From Sva-07 sp963774765 (GTDB lineage Bacteria > Actinomycetota > Acidimicrobiia > Acidimicrobiales > Ilumatobacteraceae): a stretch of DNA of 64,000 nucleotides. The notes beneath the pieces were generated by a model. The model worked only from the letters and a program-made list of their open reading frames with translations. It ran no database searches and was not told where the DNA came from. The position numbers and the translations under genes were made by a program. Position 1 is the first letter of the stretch; each line of letters opens with the position of its first letter. Shown here piece after piece: positions 56,468 through 64,000 of this stretch. The stretch spans positions 186,001 through 250,000 of the forward strand of contig CAVZGP010000030.1 of the NCBI GenBank assembly GCA_963774765.1. Direction: 5' to 3'.

Positions 56468-56907
56468 TCAGTACCTCGCGAAGGCGCGGGTCGCAAAGAA
56501 GTACGGCGGCTGCGGCACCGCCGCCGGCCGTGGCATCGGCGGTGCGTCGTCATGTCCGAAGATCGCGCCGCCCACCTGGTCCAGGAAGCCGCGGTTGTTC
56601 TCCACGCGCTTCTTTCGCGCGCGTACAGCACGCGGTTCTGCTCATCCATGGCCCTCGTCCACGCCAACGCCCATCCCTGCGCATCGGTGCGAAGCTGAGT
56701 CGCCAAGGTTGTCCCGATCGACTGCTCGTCGTTCGCGCGTTCGGCGAACTGCTCTCCGAATCGACCGGTCCACCGGGTCAGCGCCGTCGATGCCGTCGCC
56801 GCTCGCGACGACAACAGTTGTTCGACGTCCCCGGCGAGCCGCCAGAGCGAACGCGCGAGTTCGAGGCTTCCATCGAAATCGAATCGGACTGAGCTTGCTG
56901 CGTCCAT
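56468..56907 (-). pseudogene. WXG-type T7SS protein, frameshifted as sequenced
   Basis: Helical protein of about 146 residues. The helix-turn-helix core with W-x-G is ALTRWTGRFGEQFAERANDE, with long amphipathic helices on both sides. As sequenced the frame changes near 56609-56616 after QNRVLYARE. One added base gives a sensible tail (KRVENNRGFLDQVGGAIFG, then APPMPRPAAVPQPPYFFAT) and a stop at 56468, 2 bases before the Rhs start. The tail is the natural C-terminus; the alternative reading is Arg-rich and unlike a protein. It probably pairs with or chaperones the Rhs toxin for type VII export. Confidence 0.78.
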
Positions 56908-56966
56908 GTCTCACACCGGCGGAACCGTCAGCAGGCCGTGGGGCGCCGCCTCCGATCGAGCGCCGA

Positions 56967-57551
56967 TCAGCGGTCTGCGGCCACGACGCTGTCGACCTGC
57001 TGGCGGATGTAGTTGACGATCGACTCCTGCGCGGCGTCGCACTTGGCCTTCGCGGAGGTGGTGAAGCCGGACACCTGCTCGACCGCCATCACCTTGGCAT
57101 TGCCTTCCCAGTCGGTGCCCTGCAGTTGGGCGAGATTCGAATCGAGGCCCTGTCGCAGCGACGTGAAGTGTGCGGTGACGACAGGCATCACCGCCTCGAG
57201 CGCTGAGGTGTCGACATCGACGTAGTCGACCGACGCCGGCACTGGCGGGCTGATCGGGTTCGGGTCGACCTGGATGTTGATCGGCGCGCCACCGAGCGAC
57301 GATGCGATGTTGGTGGTCGAGGTGCGAACGGCGTTGGCCATGGCCGCCATGTCGGCGTGGAGCTTGTTCGCGAAGTCGGCCGCGGTCTGGCCGCACTGGG
57401 TCTTGAACTGCACGGCATTGGGGCCGAAGTACCGCACTGCGACGACATCGTTGACCAGCGTGACCAATGCCTGGTGCATGGATGTGAACGTCGACTGCGC
57501 AGCCGTCCCGTAGGACTGCACGCTGGCGGGATTCACGCGGATGATCGTCAT
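56967..57551 (-). CDS. WXG-like type VII secretion substrate or partner
   Basis: 194-residue, mainly helical protein (MTIIRVNPASVQSYGTAAQS). It carries a W-x-G-like turn in the first half (RYFGPNAVQF) and a true W-E-G in the second (QGTDWEGNAK), so it looks like two WXG hairpins in tandem. It ends in a short helix, IVNYIRQQVDSVVAADR. A GAGGAACC ribosome site precedes the ATG. The position between the first WXG gene and the T7-associated gene supports a role in the same export system. Confidence 0.75.
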   Translation of the reverse strand: MTIIRVNPASVQSYGTAAQSTFTSMHQALVTLVNDVVAVRYFGPNAVQFKTQCGQTAADFANKLHADMAAMANAVRTSTTNIASSLGGAPINIQVDPNPISPPVPASVDYVDVDTSALEAVMPVVTAHFTSLRQGLDSNLAQLQGTDWEGNAKVMAVEQVSGFTTSAKAKCDAAQESIVNYIRQQVDSVVAADR

Positions 57552-57625
57552 GGTTCCTCGGTTCTGAGCCGTTGTGGTGTCCGGACGTTACTGCCTGAGG
57601 TGCGCGTTGTCGGCCCGAACGACGC

Positions 57626-58615
57626 TCAGCGGCGTCGCGGGAGGAGGCGAGCAACGAATCGCTTGCCCGGCCCGATCGTGACCGGTTTGTTCGGCGTCGG
57701 CAGGTTCGACACCCGCTCGATCGCCCACGGTCGGTCGAGTTCGTCCGACCTCGTCGGCATCGGGAGCAACATGTCGATGGGTCGCAACCGCCCGGCAAGC
57801 CCGGCGGCGCCGAGCGCGGCACCGAGCGCAACGCACTGTCGTCGCGGTGAGCGGAGGTCGTGCGGCGGGAATTCGGGATACGGCGTCCCCGCGAGTGACA
57901 GCGCCCGCTCGACGGGGGCTGCGTCCTCGAGGAGCCGTTCGACTTCGGCCGCGAGTTCCTGTGGCTCGTCGAGGTGGTCGAACCAACCGGCGGACACAGG
58001 GGAATCGCTGTACGCGAGTCCGGGTGTCATCCGACCCACCGACTCGACAGCCGACGCCGCGACGACGACGCCGTTGAACACCACGGCGCCGAAACTCTGA
58101 TCGGGGGCGGCGTCGCGGCGCACGTGGGTGATGTCGACATCGAGTACTCGTGCGAGCGCGACTGGGCTCGGGTCGACAGCCACGTCGATGAATCCCGCAC
58201 GCTCGGTGAGTTCCTCGATGTGTCGGATCGCGGCGTCGTCCCAGCCCACACCGATCAGCCAGCGCCGCGGACCGTCATCGACGAGCACACTCGAGGACGC
58301 GGTGCGTGAATCGGACAGCGTTGCCCGGAGCGAGTTGAGGTCATTGCCCGTCAATCCGGTGGCGTCGAGCCGGCTCAACGTGCTGCCCGGGGGGAACGCG
58401 GCGACGCGTGTCGGAACGTGAGCGTCACCGAGCTCGGCGCGGAGTCGAACGAGCGCGTCGACCATCGAGCGGTCGTCGGAGCGGTCGGCGACGGCGACCT
58501 CCGCTGCGGCGACCACCCGACCTGGCTCCGTCGCCGCGAGGCGAATGCCGCGAAGCAGCGTGTTGGTCACCTCGATGCCCATGCCATCACCGCGCTCAGG
58601 CGCCACACCGGTCAC
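57626..58615 (-). CDS. Type VII locus protein of unknown function
   Basis: 329-residue protein starting at a GTG that overlaps the stop of the FtsK-like gene (GTGA). The N-terminus GIEVTNTLLRGIRLAATEPGRV and later VAVDPSPVALARVLDVDITH, SFGAVVFNGVVVAASAVESV recall an actin/PilM-like (ASKHA) beta-alpha fold, but no nucleotide-binding motif is clear. A Gly/Ala-rich hydrophobic helix (about 275-295, QCVALGAALGAAGLAGRL) may touch the membrane. I do not recognise the family; coupling to the FtsK paralogue suggests a shared complex. Confidence 0.65.
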   Translation of the reverse strand: MTGVAPERGDGMGIEVTNTLLRGIRLAATEPGRVVAAAEVAVADRSDDRSMVDALVRLRAELGDAHVPTRVAAFPPGSTLSRLDATGLTGNDLNSLRATLSDSRTASSSVLVDDGPRRWLIGVGWDDAAIRHIEELTERAGFIDVAVDPSPVALARVLDVDITHVRRDAAPDQSFGAVVFNGVVVAASAVESVGRMTPGLAYSDSPVSAGWFDHLDEPQELAAEVERLLEDAAPVERALSLAGTPYPEFPPHDLRSPRRQCVALGAALGAAGLAGRLRPIDMLLPMPTRSDELDRPWAIERVSNLPTPNKPVTIGPGKRFVARLLPRRR

Positions 58616-61596
58616 GTGTCGCCGCCGATCGATCGGCGAGCGAGCAGGATCTCGGCCGCGGTGGCGGAGGTCGCGATCTGCACGAGGTCACCGTCGGGGA
58701 ACGACCGACACCGACCGATGATCCCCTCGAGTTCGCTCGGGCGGTCGACTCCGAGGCTCGCGAGTTCACCGTGGTCGGACGACGCACCGACGAGGCGTTG
58801 CGGCGTGGCAGCGGCAAACGGCCCGGCACCGTCGAGTTCGGCGACCGAGGCGATCACGTCGACGCCCGAGTCGGGTGCTGCGGCTCGGGTGAGCACCGTG
58901 TCGATCCGGTCCGCGATCAGTCGGTCGACGCACCGTCGACGCACGTGGGCCAGGTCGTTGATCAGCACGACCAGGTGCGCAGCGTCGTCTCGACCGGGGC
59001 CGCCGTTGCGGTCCAGTGTTGCATCGATGTCATCGAGCATCTCGACGATGCCGTCCTTCTGGTCGGGGTTGACGATGTGGACGGCACGATCGATGTGGGC
59101 GAGCGCGCGACGGCGCGCCGACGACGGCTCGACCACGACGAGGCGGACATCGAGGTCGGAGAACCGGTCGATCACGCCGAGCAGGACGGTGACCAGCACC
59201 TGCTCGAGCCCTGACCGGCGCGAGCCGTACACCAGCATCGAACCACTGCGCGGCTGCCACCACCGGGTCTGCACTCCAGCGGTCTGCGCATCGTCGATGA
59301 GACCCAATGGGACACCATCGCCGGGTGATCCGTCGAACAGCTCATCGAGGTCGACCCGCGTCGGCAACGGCGGTGGCACGACCGTACGCGCGGAAGCAAC
59401 GTGAGGCCGCCGCGAGTCGGCCTCGCGCAACGCGTTCACCAGCGGGTTCAGTGCGGCGTCCGGGACACCCAGTGATGCCGCACGTTGTCGCTCGATCCGA
59501 CGCTCGAGTGGGCTGAGCGCGCGTCCGACGACGAACGGACGCAGATCCATCGCCGTGTTCGGTGCCATCGAGCGCGTGAGCGGAGCGAATGGTTCGCTTC
59601 GCTCAGCGCCGCGCGATGCGATCGTCGCCTCCCGCTGCAGCCCCGTCGCCGTCGAACGGATGTCGACGTGGACGACGGTGTCCGCATCGATGGTCACCTC
59701 GGAACGATCGGTCACCACCACGAGTGCCAGGCGATCCGTCGCGTGCACGCCATCGGCGAGCGCTGCGAACCAGTCGAGGTCCGCCGGGGCGTCGGCAGCG
59801 CTGGGCGCCTCGGTGACGATGACGATGCGGGCAGGACCGGCGGGGTCGGCGACGACGGAGCGAAGGCGCGTGAGGAGCCGTCCGGGGTCGAGGCTCCAGT
59901 CGAGATCGTAGGGATCGGTGGCGTGGGGAAGCCGCCACAGCCAGTCGGACCGCTCGGTACGGGCGTGCACGAGCGGTGCGATCCACAAGGCATCGGGCGA
60001 GCGCTCGACGGTCTGGCCGAGCAGCCAGGTTGCTGCGACGTCGAACGCATCGCCGATCGTCGGGGCCTCGACGATGGTCACGTCATCGGCCAACGGCAGC
60101 TCGATGTGGTGGTGACCGCGTTGACCGATGACGACCGCCGGTCCGGGCGTGTTGGCAACCCAACGATCCTCGATGGCGTCCGCGGTCGTGATCGAGATGA
60201 TGTCGGCGATCTCGACCCGATCGACGGCGATCGGCGGCGGAGGTGGCGCAGGAAGGTCGACGTCGGCGAGTGGGGCGAGCGATCGGGCGACGCGGACGGC
60301 GATCGTCGTCTCGGTGAGCGCCGGACGGAAATCGCCACTGTCGTCCGAGCGCGTGAACGACTGAAGCCGGGCGAAGTCGTGTTCGGTCTCGGAGATCACC
60401 GTCGTACAGACCGCCGGCGCGTGGGCCTGGCCGTCGCAGAGTGCGATCACTCGTAGGTCATCCGGCGGATTGGACATGATCGAACGCAACGGTGACTCCC
60501 GCCGGTTCCAGAGACCGGGGTCATCGATGATCACCACCGTGAGGTGTGATGACATCCACGGGGTCGTGGACAACACCGCCCTCCCAGTTGCACCCTCGGC
60601 CCATCGGATGATGTCCTGCCGAGCGCTCCACAGTGCAGGTGGCCCGTCGAGGCGCAGATGCGGAAGCCACTTCGCCCAATCCCAGTGGGCGAGACGTTCG
60701 TGGTCGGTGAGCACGACGAGGTCGAGATCGGAGGGACCGTGCAGGGTGACCGATTCGACGACGAGCGTGCGAACGAGGGCCGACCGGAACCGTTCCGAGC
60801 CGGCGATCGCCACGGCGCGCTCGGATCGCAGGTCGACGGTGACCGCACTCGAATCGTCGCCGCGGACACCGAGCGTCGGCGAGAACGCATCGGGATGTCC
60901 CGGTCGACGCTCCCACAGTGTCGGTGCTGCGAGCGTGGCGTCGCGAACTGCGTCGACCACGGGTCGGCGCACCGGTGCCGATCGTCGACGTGGGGGTCGG
61001 CTGAACGCGACGCACCCGTCGCTCTCGGGCATCGCCAGCGCCCTCGCCGGTTCGGATCGAGCGGGAGCCTCGAGCTCGAATGCCCGCGATCCGACCGTCA
61101 GTGTTCCCCCGGACCATTGTCGTTCGGGCCGCAGCGACGTTCCGGCGATCGCAGCATCCGGTCCGTGGGCCACGACGACGACCTGAGAGGCGGTGGTGGT
61201 GGGTTCGACCACGAGTTCGAGCACGGTCTGTTCGACCGGTGTCATCGCGAGCTCGTCAGCGCTCGACCGCCGTCCGGGGCCGATCCGATATCGGCCGGGA
61301 CCGAGTCGGGCCACGCGCCCGGCTCCGTGACCAGCGATCTGCACGAGGTCGACGTCGGCCTCTGACTCGACAGCCGCACTCGGACGGTCCGAGGTCAGCA
61401 CGGAGCCGAGCCTGAGTTCGGTGCCGTCGAGCCGGGTCGTCGCATCGACGACGCGCTCGTCGATCTGGACGAGTCGAGGCACCGCCTGGCCGGTGACGGC
61501 GGCGACGAGATCGCCCACCGTGGTCGACGGTGGGTACGACACCACCGACACGTCGGCGTCACCGTGAGGGGTGCGCACGACGATCTCCATTGCCAA
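58612..61596 (-). CDS. FtsK/EssC-like protein with degenerate ATPase motifs
   Basis: 994-residue paralogue of the EssC-like protein. It has the same kind of N-terminus: a ubiquitin-like part (about 1-75, VVSYPPSTTVGDLVAAVTGQ), then an FHA-like part (RVARLGPGRYRIGPGRRSSADE, about 95-150). The ATPase-like region lacks Walker A motifs: the expected loops read VVIGQRGHHHIELPLA and LVYGSRRSGLEQVLV, without the GKS/T lysine. It has no obvious transmembrane helix. It is therefore more likely a structural or regulatory partner than a motor. Divergent from the Ig-like surface gene. Confidence 0.75.
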   Translation of the reverse strand: MAMEIVVRTPHGDADVSVVSYPPSTTVGDLVAAVTGQAVPRLVQIDERVVDATTRLDGTELRLGSVLTSDRPSAAVESEADVDLVQIAGHGAGRVARLGPGRYRIGPGRRSSADELAMTPVEQTVLELVVEPTTTASQVVVVAHGPDAAIAGTSLRPERQWSGGTLTVGSRAFELEAPARSEPARALAMPESDGCVAFSRPPRRRSAPVRRPVVDAVRDATLAAPTLWERRPGHPDAFSPTLGVRGDDSSAVTVDLRSERAVAIAGSERFRSALVRTLVVESVTLHGPSDLDLVVLTDHERLAHWDWAKWLPHLRLDGPPALWSARQDIIRWAEGATGRAVLSTTPWMSSHLTVVIIDDPGLWNRRESPLRSIMSNPPDDLRVIALCDGQAHAPAVCTTVISETEHDFARLQSFTRSDDSGDFRPALTETTIAVRVARSLAPLADVDLPAPPPPPIAVDRVEIADIISITTADAIEDRWVANTPGPAVVIGQRGHHHIELPLADDVTIVEAPTIGDAFDVAATWLLGQTVERSPDALWIAPLVHARTERSDWLWRLPHATDPYDLDWSLDPGRLLTRLRSVVADPAGPARIVIVTEAPSAADAPADLDWFAALADGVHATDRLALVVVTDRSEVTIDADTVVHVDIRSTATGLQREATIASRGAERSEPFAPLTRSMAPNTAMDLRPFVVGRALSPLERRIERQRAASLGVPDAALNPLVNALREADSRRPHVASARTVVPPPLPTRVDLDELFDGSPGDGVPLGLIDDAQTAGVQTRWWQPRSGSMLVYGSRRSGLEQVLVTVLLGVIDRFSDLDVRLVVVEPSSARRRALAHIDRAVHIVNPDQKDGIVEMLDDIDATLDRNGGPGRDDAAHLVVLINDLAHVRRRCVDRLIADRIDTVLTRAAAPDSGVDVIASVAELDGAGPFAAATPQRLVGASSDHGELASLGVDRPSELEGIIGRCRSFPDGDLVQIATSATAAEILLARRSIGGDT

Positions 61597-61751
61597 GACA
61601 CTACGGAACAGGACCGTGGTCGAGCGACGTCTCGACTGGGTGCGCTCCGGCGGTGCCCGCTGAGAAATCTGAACAATTCCTTGAGGACGTGCCGATTCGT
61701 GCCGATGACCAAACGTGAGTTTCCGCCACTCGCCCTACCGTTGAGGTTCTC

Positions 61752-64000
61752 GTGACATTGTCGACTGTGACCTGGCGCCAAGCCGTCGCTGCCATCGCAG
61801 CGACGCTGTTGACGCTGTTCGCCGTCATGGTCGTCGTGCGTTCCGACGGTCTCCCGGCCGTCGACGCCGCCACGGCGCGGGCGACCGGATGGTTCGTGCA
61901 CCAGCCGACGGGACGGGTGGTGTTGGTCGACGGGTACGGTGGCCGGGCGTTGGCGAGCCTCGATGCGGGAACCAGCGGCGAGCAGCTGTCGGTCGCCGAG
62001 GGTCGCCCTGGCGCATTCGTGCTCAACGACTCGACCGCCGAGGCCCGAGCCATCGACTCGGTGGAACTCCGCCTCGGGACGCCGTTCGGGCTGTCGGCGC
62101 TCGGAGCCGGCCGCGCTCTGTCCGGCGTGGGCCAAGCGGGCCTGGTCGTCGTCAACCCGGACGAGGACGAGGCCAACGTCGTCCCCGCCGACGCCGAGCC
62201 GGTCACATTCACGGTGCAGACCGGGACAGCCACGCAGGTCGCTCCCGATGGTTCGATCTGGTCGTTGGTCGACGGCGACCTCGTTCGGACCACGTCGGCA
62301 TCAGCGCAACGAACACCACTTGGAATCGACGAACGGGCTCTGCTGTCGCTGGTCGGGAACCTGCCGCTCGTGGTCGACGTGTCCGGTCGCCGTGCCCGGC
62401 TCGGCAATGGCGGTTGGAGCACGCTCGACACCGATGCCGACCCCAGTGAGATCCTCGCGCAGGTGCCCGGCCCACCCGATGTCTGTGGCTGGGTCGGAGC
62501 GAACGACGACCTGTGGTGCGTGTCGACTGGTGGCATCGACGAGTCGACGGTTGTGACTGGACTGGACCTCGATGGCGGTGACTTCCTGGCGATCGCCGGC
62601 GAGGCGGGCGCTGTGGTCCGTCGTGGTCCGAGCTCGATCGTCAGGTTCGATTGGCGAGCCGGGGAGATCCTCGATGATCTCCCTGCGTCCGTGGCCGCCG
62701 ACGCCAACCTGGCCGTCACCTCCACTGTCGATCTCGTCTGGGTCGACGACGTCGGTGGTGACTTCGTCTGGGGCGTGAATCCGTGGGGAATCCAGGCGAT
62801 CGACAAGAACGCGACAGGAATCCTGGTGCTGGGCGACGGCGGTGACGTGGTCGAGTCCGGCGAGCCCGGCCAAGCGGCCACCGGCGCCGACGACAGCGCG
62901 GCGCGCGAGCCCGACATCCGCGAGCCCGACGACAACGGCATCGATGATCCTCCGGTCGCCGTCGACGATCCGGTGACCGCACGATCGGGCGCGTCGGTCC
63001 CCGTGCAGGTGACGGTCAACGACTACGACCCCGACGGTGAGGCGATCGCCGTGTCGTCGGTCGGTGTTCCGGGCCACGGCTCGGTCGACATCGGAACGGC
63101 GACGACGATCGTCTACACCCCTGAACCCGGCTACGTCGGCATCGACGAGTTCGAGTACACGATCGTCGACGGCGATGGCACGCCGGCCTCGGCGTCGGTG
63201 ATCATCGAGTTGCTGGCTCCCGGTTCGACGAACAAGGCGCCGGTCGGCGTTCCCGACTCGGCCGAAACGGGCGCAGGCGTCCCGGTCATCGTCGACGTGT
63301 TGCTCAACGACGTGGATCCCGAGCGCGATGCGTTGCGCCTCGGTGGGTTCTCGCCTCCGCAGAGCGTCGGGCAGGCGACCCTGGGCGAGGTGACCGAGAC
63401 GATCGGGCCGTCGGGGCTTCCCGCTCTGCGCTTCGCTCCCACCGAGGGGTTCGAGGGCACAGCGGTCTTCACCTACCGACCCATCGACGCACTCGAGGCC
63501 GTGGGCGAAGATGTCGAGGTTCGCGTCGAGGTGGCCCGGGTCGGTGACCCCAACCGTCCGCCTCTGGTGCGTCCCGATGCTGTTCGCCTGCGCCGCGATG
63601 TCACCACCCAGTTGCCGGTGCTCGTGAACGACTCCGATCCCGACGGCGATCCACTGACCCTGACGGTCATCGAGCCGTTGCCGGCTGGGCTCGAGGTTGC
63701 GGTCGAAGGCGAAGAACTGGCGGTCACGGCACGTGCGGGTGCGGCACCGTTGGTGCCGTTCACGTACTCGGTGGACGATGGCAACGGCCACGTGGTGCGC
63801 GGTTCGGTGCTCGTCGGCGTGATCGACGACGTCGAGCCCAACCGTCCTCCGGTGGTCACCGCCGACACGGACAAGGTCGTCGTCGGACAGGCCGTGGTGG
63901 TCGACGTGACGGCCAATGACGTCGACCCCGACGGCGATCCATTGACGGTGATCTCGGTCAGCCAACCGGACGGCGGCGGGCAGGCGATCGTGTTCAGTCG
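61752..64000 (+). CDS. Giant surface protein with propeller and Ig/cadherin-like repeats (3' end missing)
   Basis: More than 749 residues, open at the right edge. It starts at a GTG with GAGG five bases upstream. A signal-anchor (about 10-30, AAIAATLLTLFAVMVVV) precedes a beta-propeller-like region (about 45-370: GRVVLVDGYGGRALASL, DGSIWSLVDGDLVRT and NDDLWCVSTGG). Tandem Ig/cadherin-like modules follow from about 395, each with an N-D-x-D-P-x-G/R calcium-type motif: VNDYDPDGEAI, LNDVDPERDAL, VNDSDPDGDPL, ANDVDPDGDPL. It is predicted to be anchored and exposed outside the cell. Adjacency to T7SS genes suggests a link, which remains inference. Confidence 0.85.
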   Translation, partial: MTLSTVTWRQAVAAIAATLLTLFAVMVVVRSDGLPAVDAATARATGWFVHQPTGRVVLVDGYGGRALASLDAGTSGEQLSVAEGRPGAFVLNDSTAEARAIDSVELRLGTPFGLSALGAGRALSGVGQAGLVVVNPDEDEANVVPADAEPVTFTVQTGTATQVAPDGSIWSLVDGDLVRTTSASAQRTPLGIDERALLSLVGNLPLVVDVSGRRARLGNGGWSTLDTDADPSEILAQVPGPPDVCGWVGANDDLWCVSTGGIDESTVVTGLDLDGGDFLAIAGEAGAVVRRGPSSIVRFDWRAGEILDDLPASVAADANLAVTSTVDLVWVDDVGGDFVWGVNPWGIQAIDKNATGILVLGDGGDVVESGEPGQAATGADDSAAREPDIREPDDNGIDDPPVAVDDPVTARSGASVPVQVTVNDYDPDGEAIAVSSVGVPGHGSVDIGTATTIVYTPEPGYVGIDEFEYTIVDGDGTPASASVIIELLAPGSTNKAPVGVPDSAETGAGVPVIVDVLLNDVDPERDALRLGGFSPPQSVGQATLGEVTETIGPSGLPALRFAPTEGFEGTAVFTYRPIDALEAVGEDVEVRVEVARVGDPNRPPLVRPDAVRLRRDVTTQLPVLVNDSDPDGDPLTLTVIEPLPAGLEVAVEGEELAVTARAGAAPLVPFTYSVDDGNGHVVRGSVLVGVIDDVEPNRPPVVTADTDKVVVGQAVVVDVTANDVDPDGDPLTVISVSQPDGGGQAIVFS

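Overview
The window is high-GC DNA from an actinobacterium. An HspR-controlled dnaK-grpE-dnaJ operon, a GlgE maltosyltransferase pathway, an EtfD-type membrane iron-sulfur reductase and many ATGA/GTGA stop-start overlaps all point that way. The gene mix looks most like class Acidimicrobiia (for example Ilumatobacter relatives), but that placement is inference; no rRNA gene is present to settle it.

Layout. (1) 1-3108: the end of an element integrated at a tRNA-Gly(CCC) gene, with a tyrosine integrase beside the tRNA, a pRiA4b ORF-3-like protein, a small translationally coupled ORF, and a VapBC-type toxin-antitoxin pair whose toxin runs off the left edge. (2) 3216-10106: two large exported proteins, a CSLREA/beta-helix protein with RTX calcium repeats and an unusual fusion of an M28 aminopeptidase with a UshA-like 5'-nucleotidase. 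(3) 10.3-15 kb: ferredoxin, a PaiB-like FMN-binding protein, dCTP deaminase, a DEAD-box RNA helicase and an amidohydrolase. (4) 15.1-31.9 kb: an alpha-glucan/trehalose cluster. glgX, glgE, treS-maltokinase, malQ, glgB and treZ overlap head to tail on the minus strand and are followed by an NDH-2 gene; treY converges on them from the plus strand. Two routes linking trehalose and glycogen (TreS-Mak-GlgE-GlgB and TreX-TreY-TreZ) are therefore encoded together. (5) 32-41.5 kb: an EtfD-like reductase, a cyclic-nucleotide-binding protein, an alpha/beta hydrolase, an M14 carboxypeptidase coupled to an SLC13-type transporter, a Nudix hydrolase, galE and cytidine deaminase. (6) 41.5-45.7 kb: dnaK-grpE-dnaJ-hspR behind a HAIR operator. 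(7) 45.7-64 kb: a type VII secretion-like locus. It holds an EssC-like FHA/FtsK ATPase, a second FtsK-like paralogue with degraded P-loops, two WXG-type proteins, a large Rhs/YD-repeat polymorphic toxin with a coupled small putative immunity gene, an unrecognised T7-associated protein, and a giant Ig/cadherin-like surface protein that runs off the right edge. This is the most novel part of the window.

Quality warning. Five conserved genes (paiB, dcd, treS-mak, rhs and one WXG gene) each carry a single small frameshift, and a sixth (the DEAD-box gene) may. Each is repaired by a 1-2 base change. Most of the sites lie in G/C runs or CG dinucleotide repeats, so sequencing or assembly indels are more likely than true pseudogenes. 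A family of intergenic palindromes with the core GGnGTC-n-GACnCC recurs through the window.
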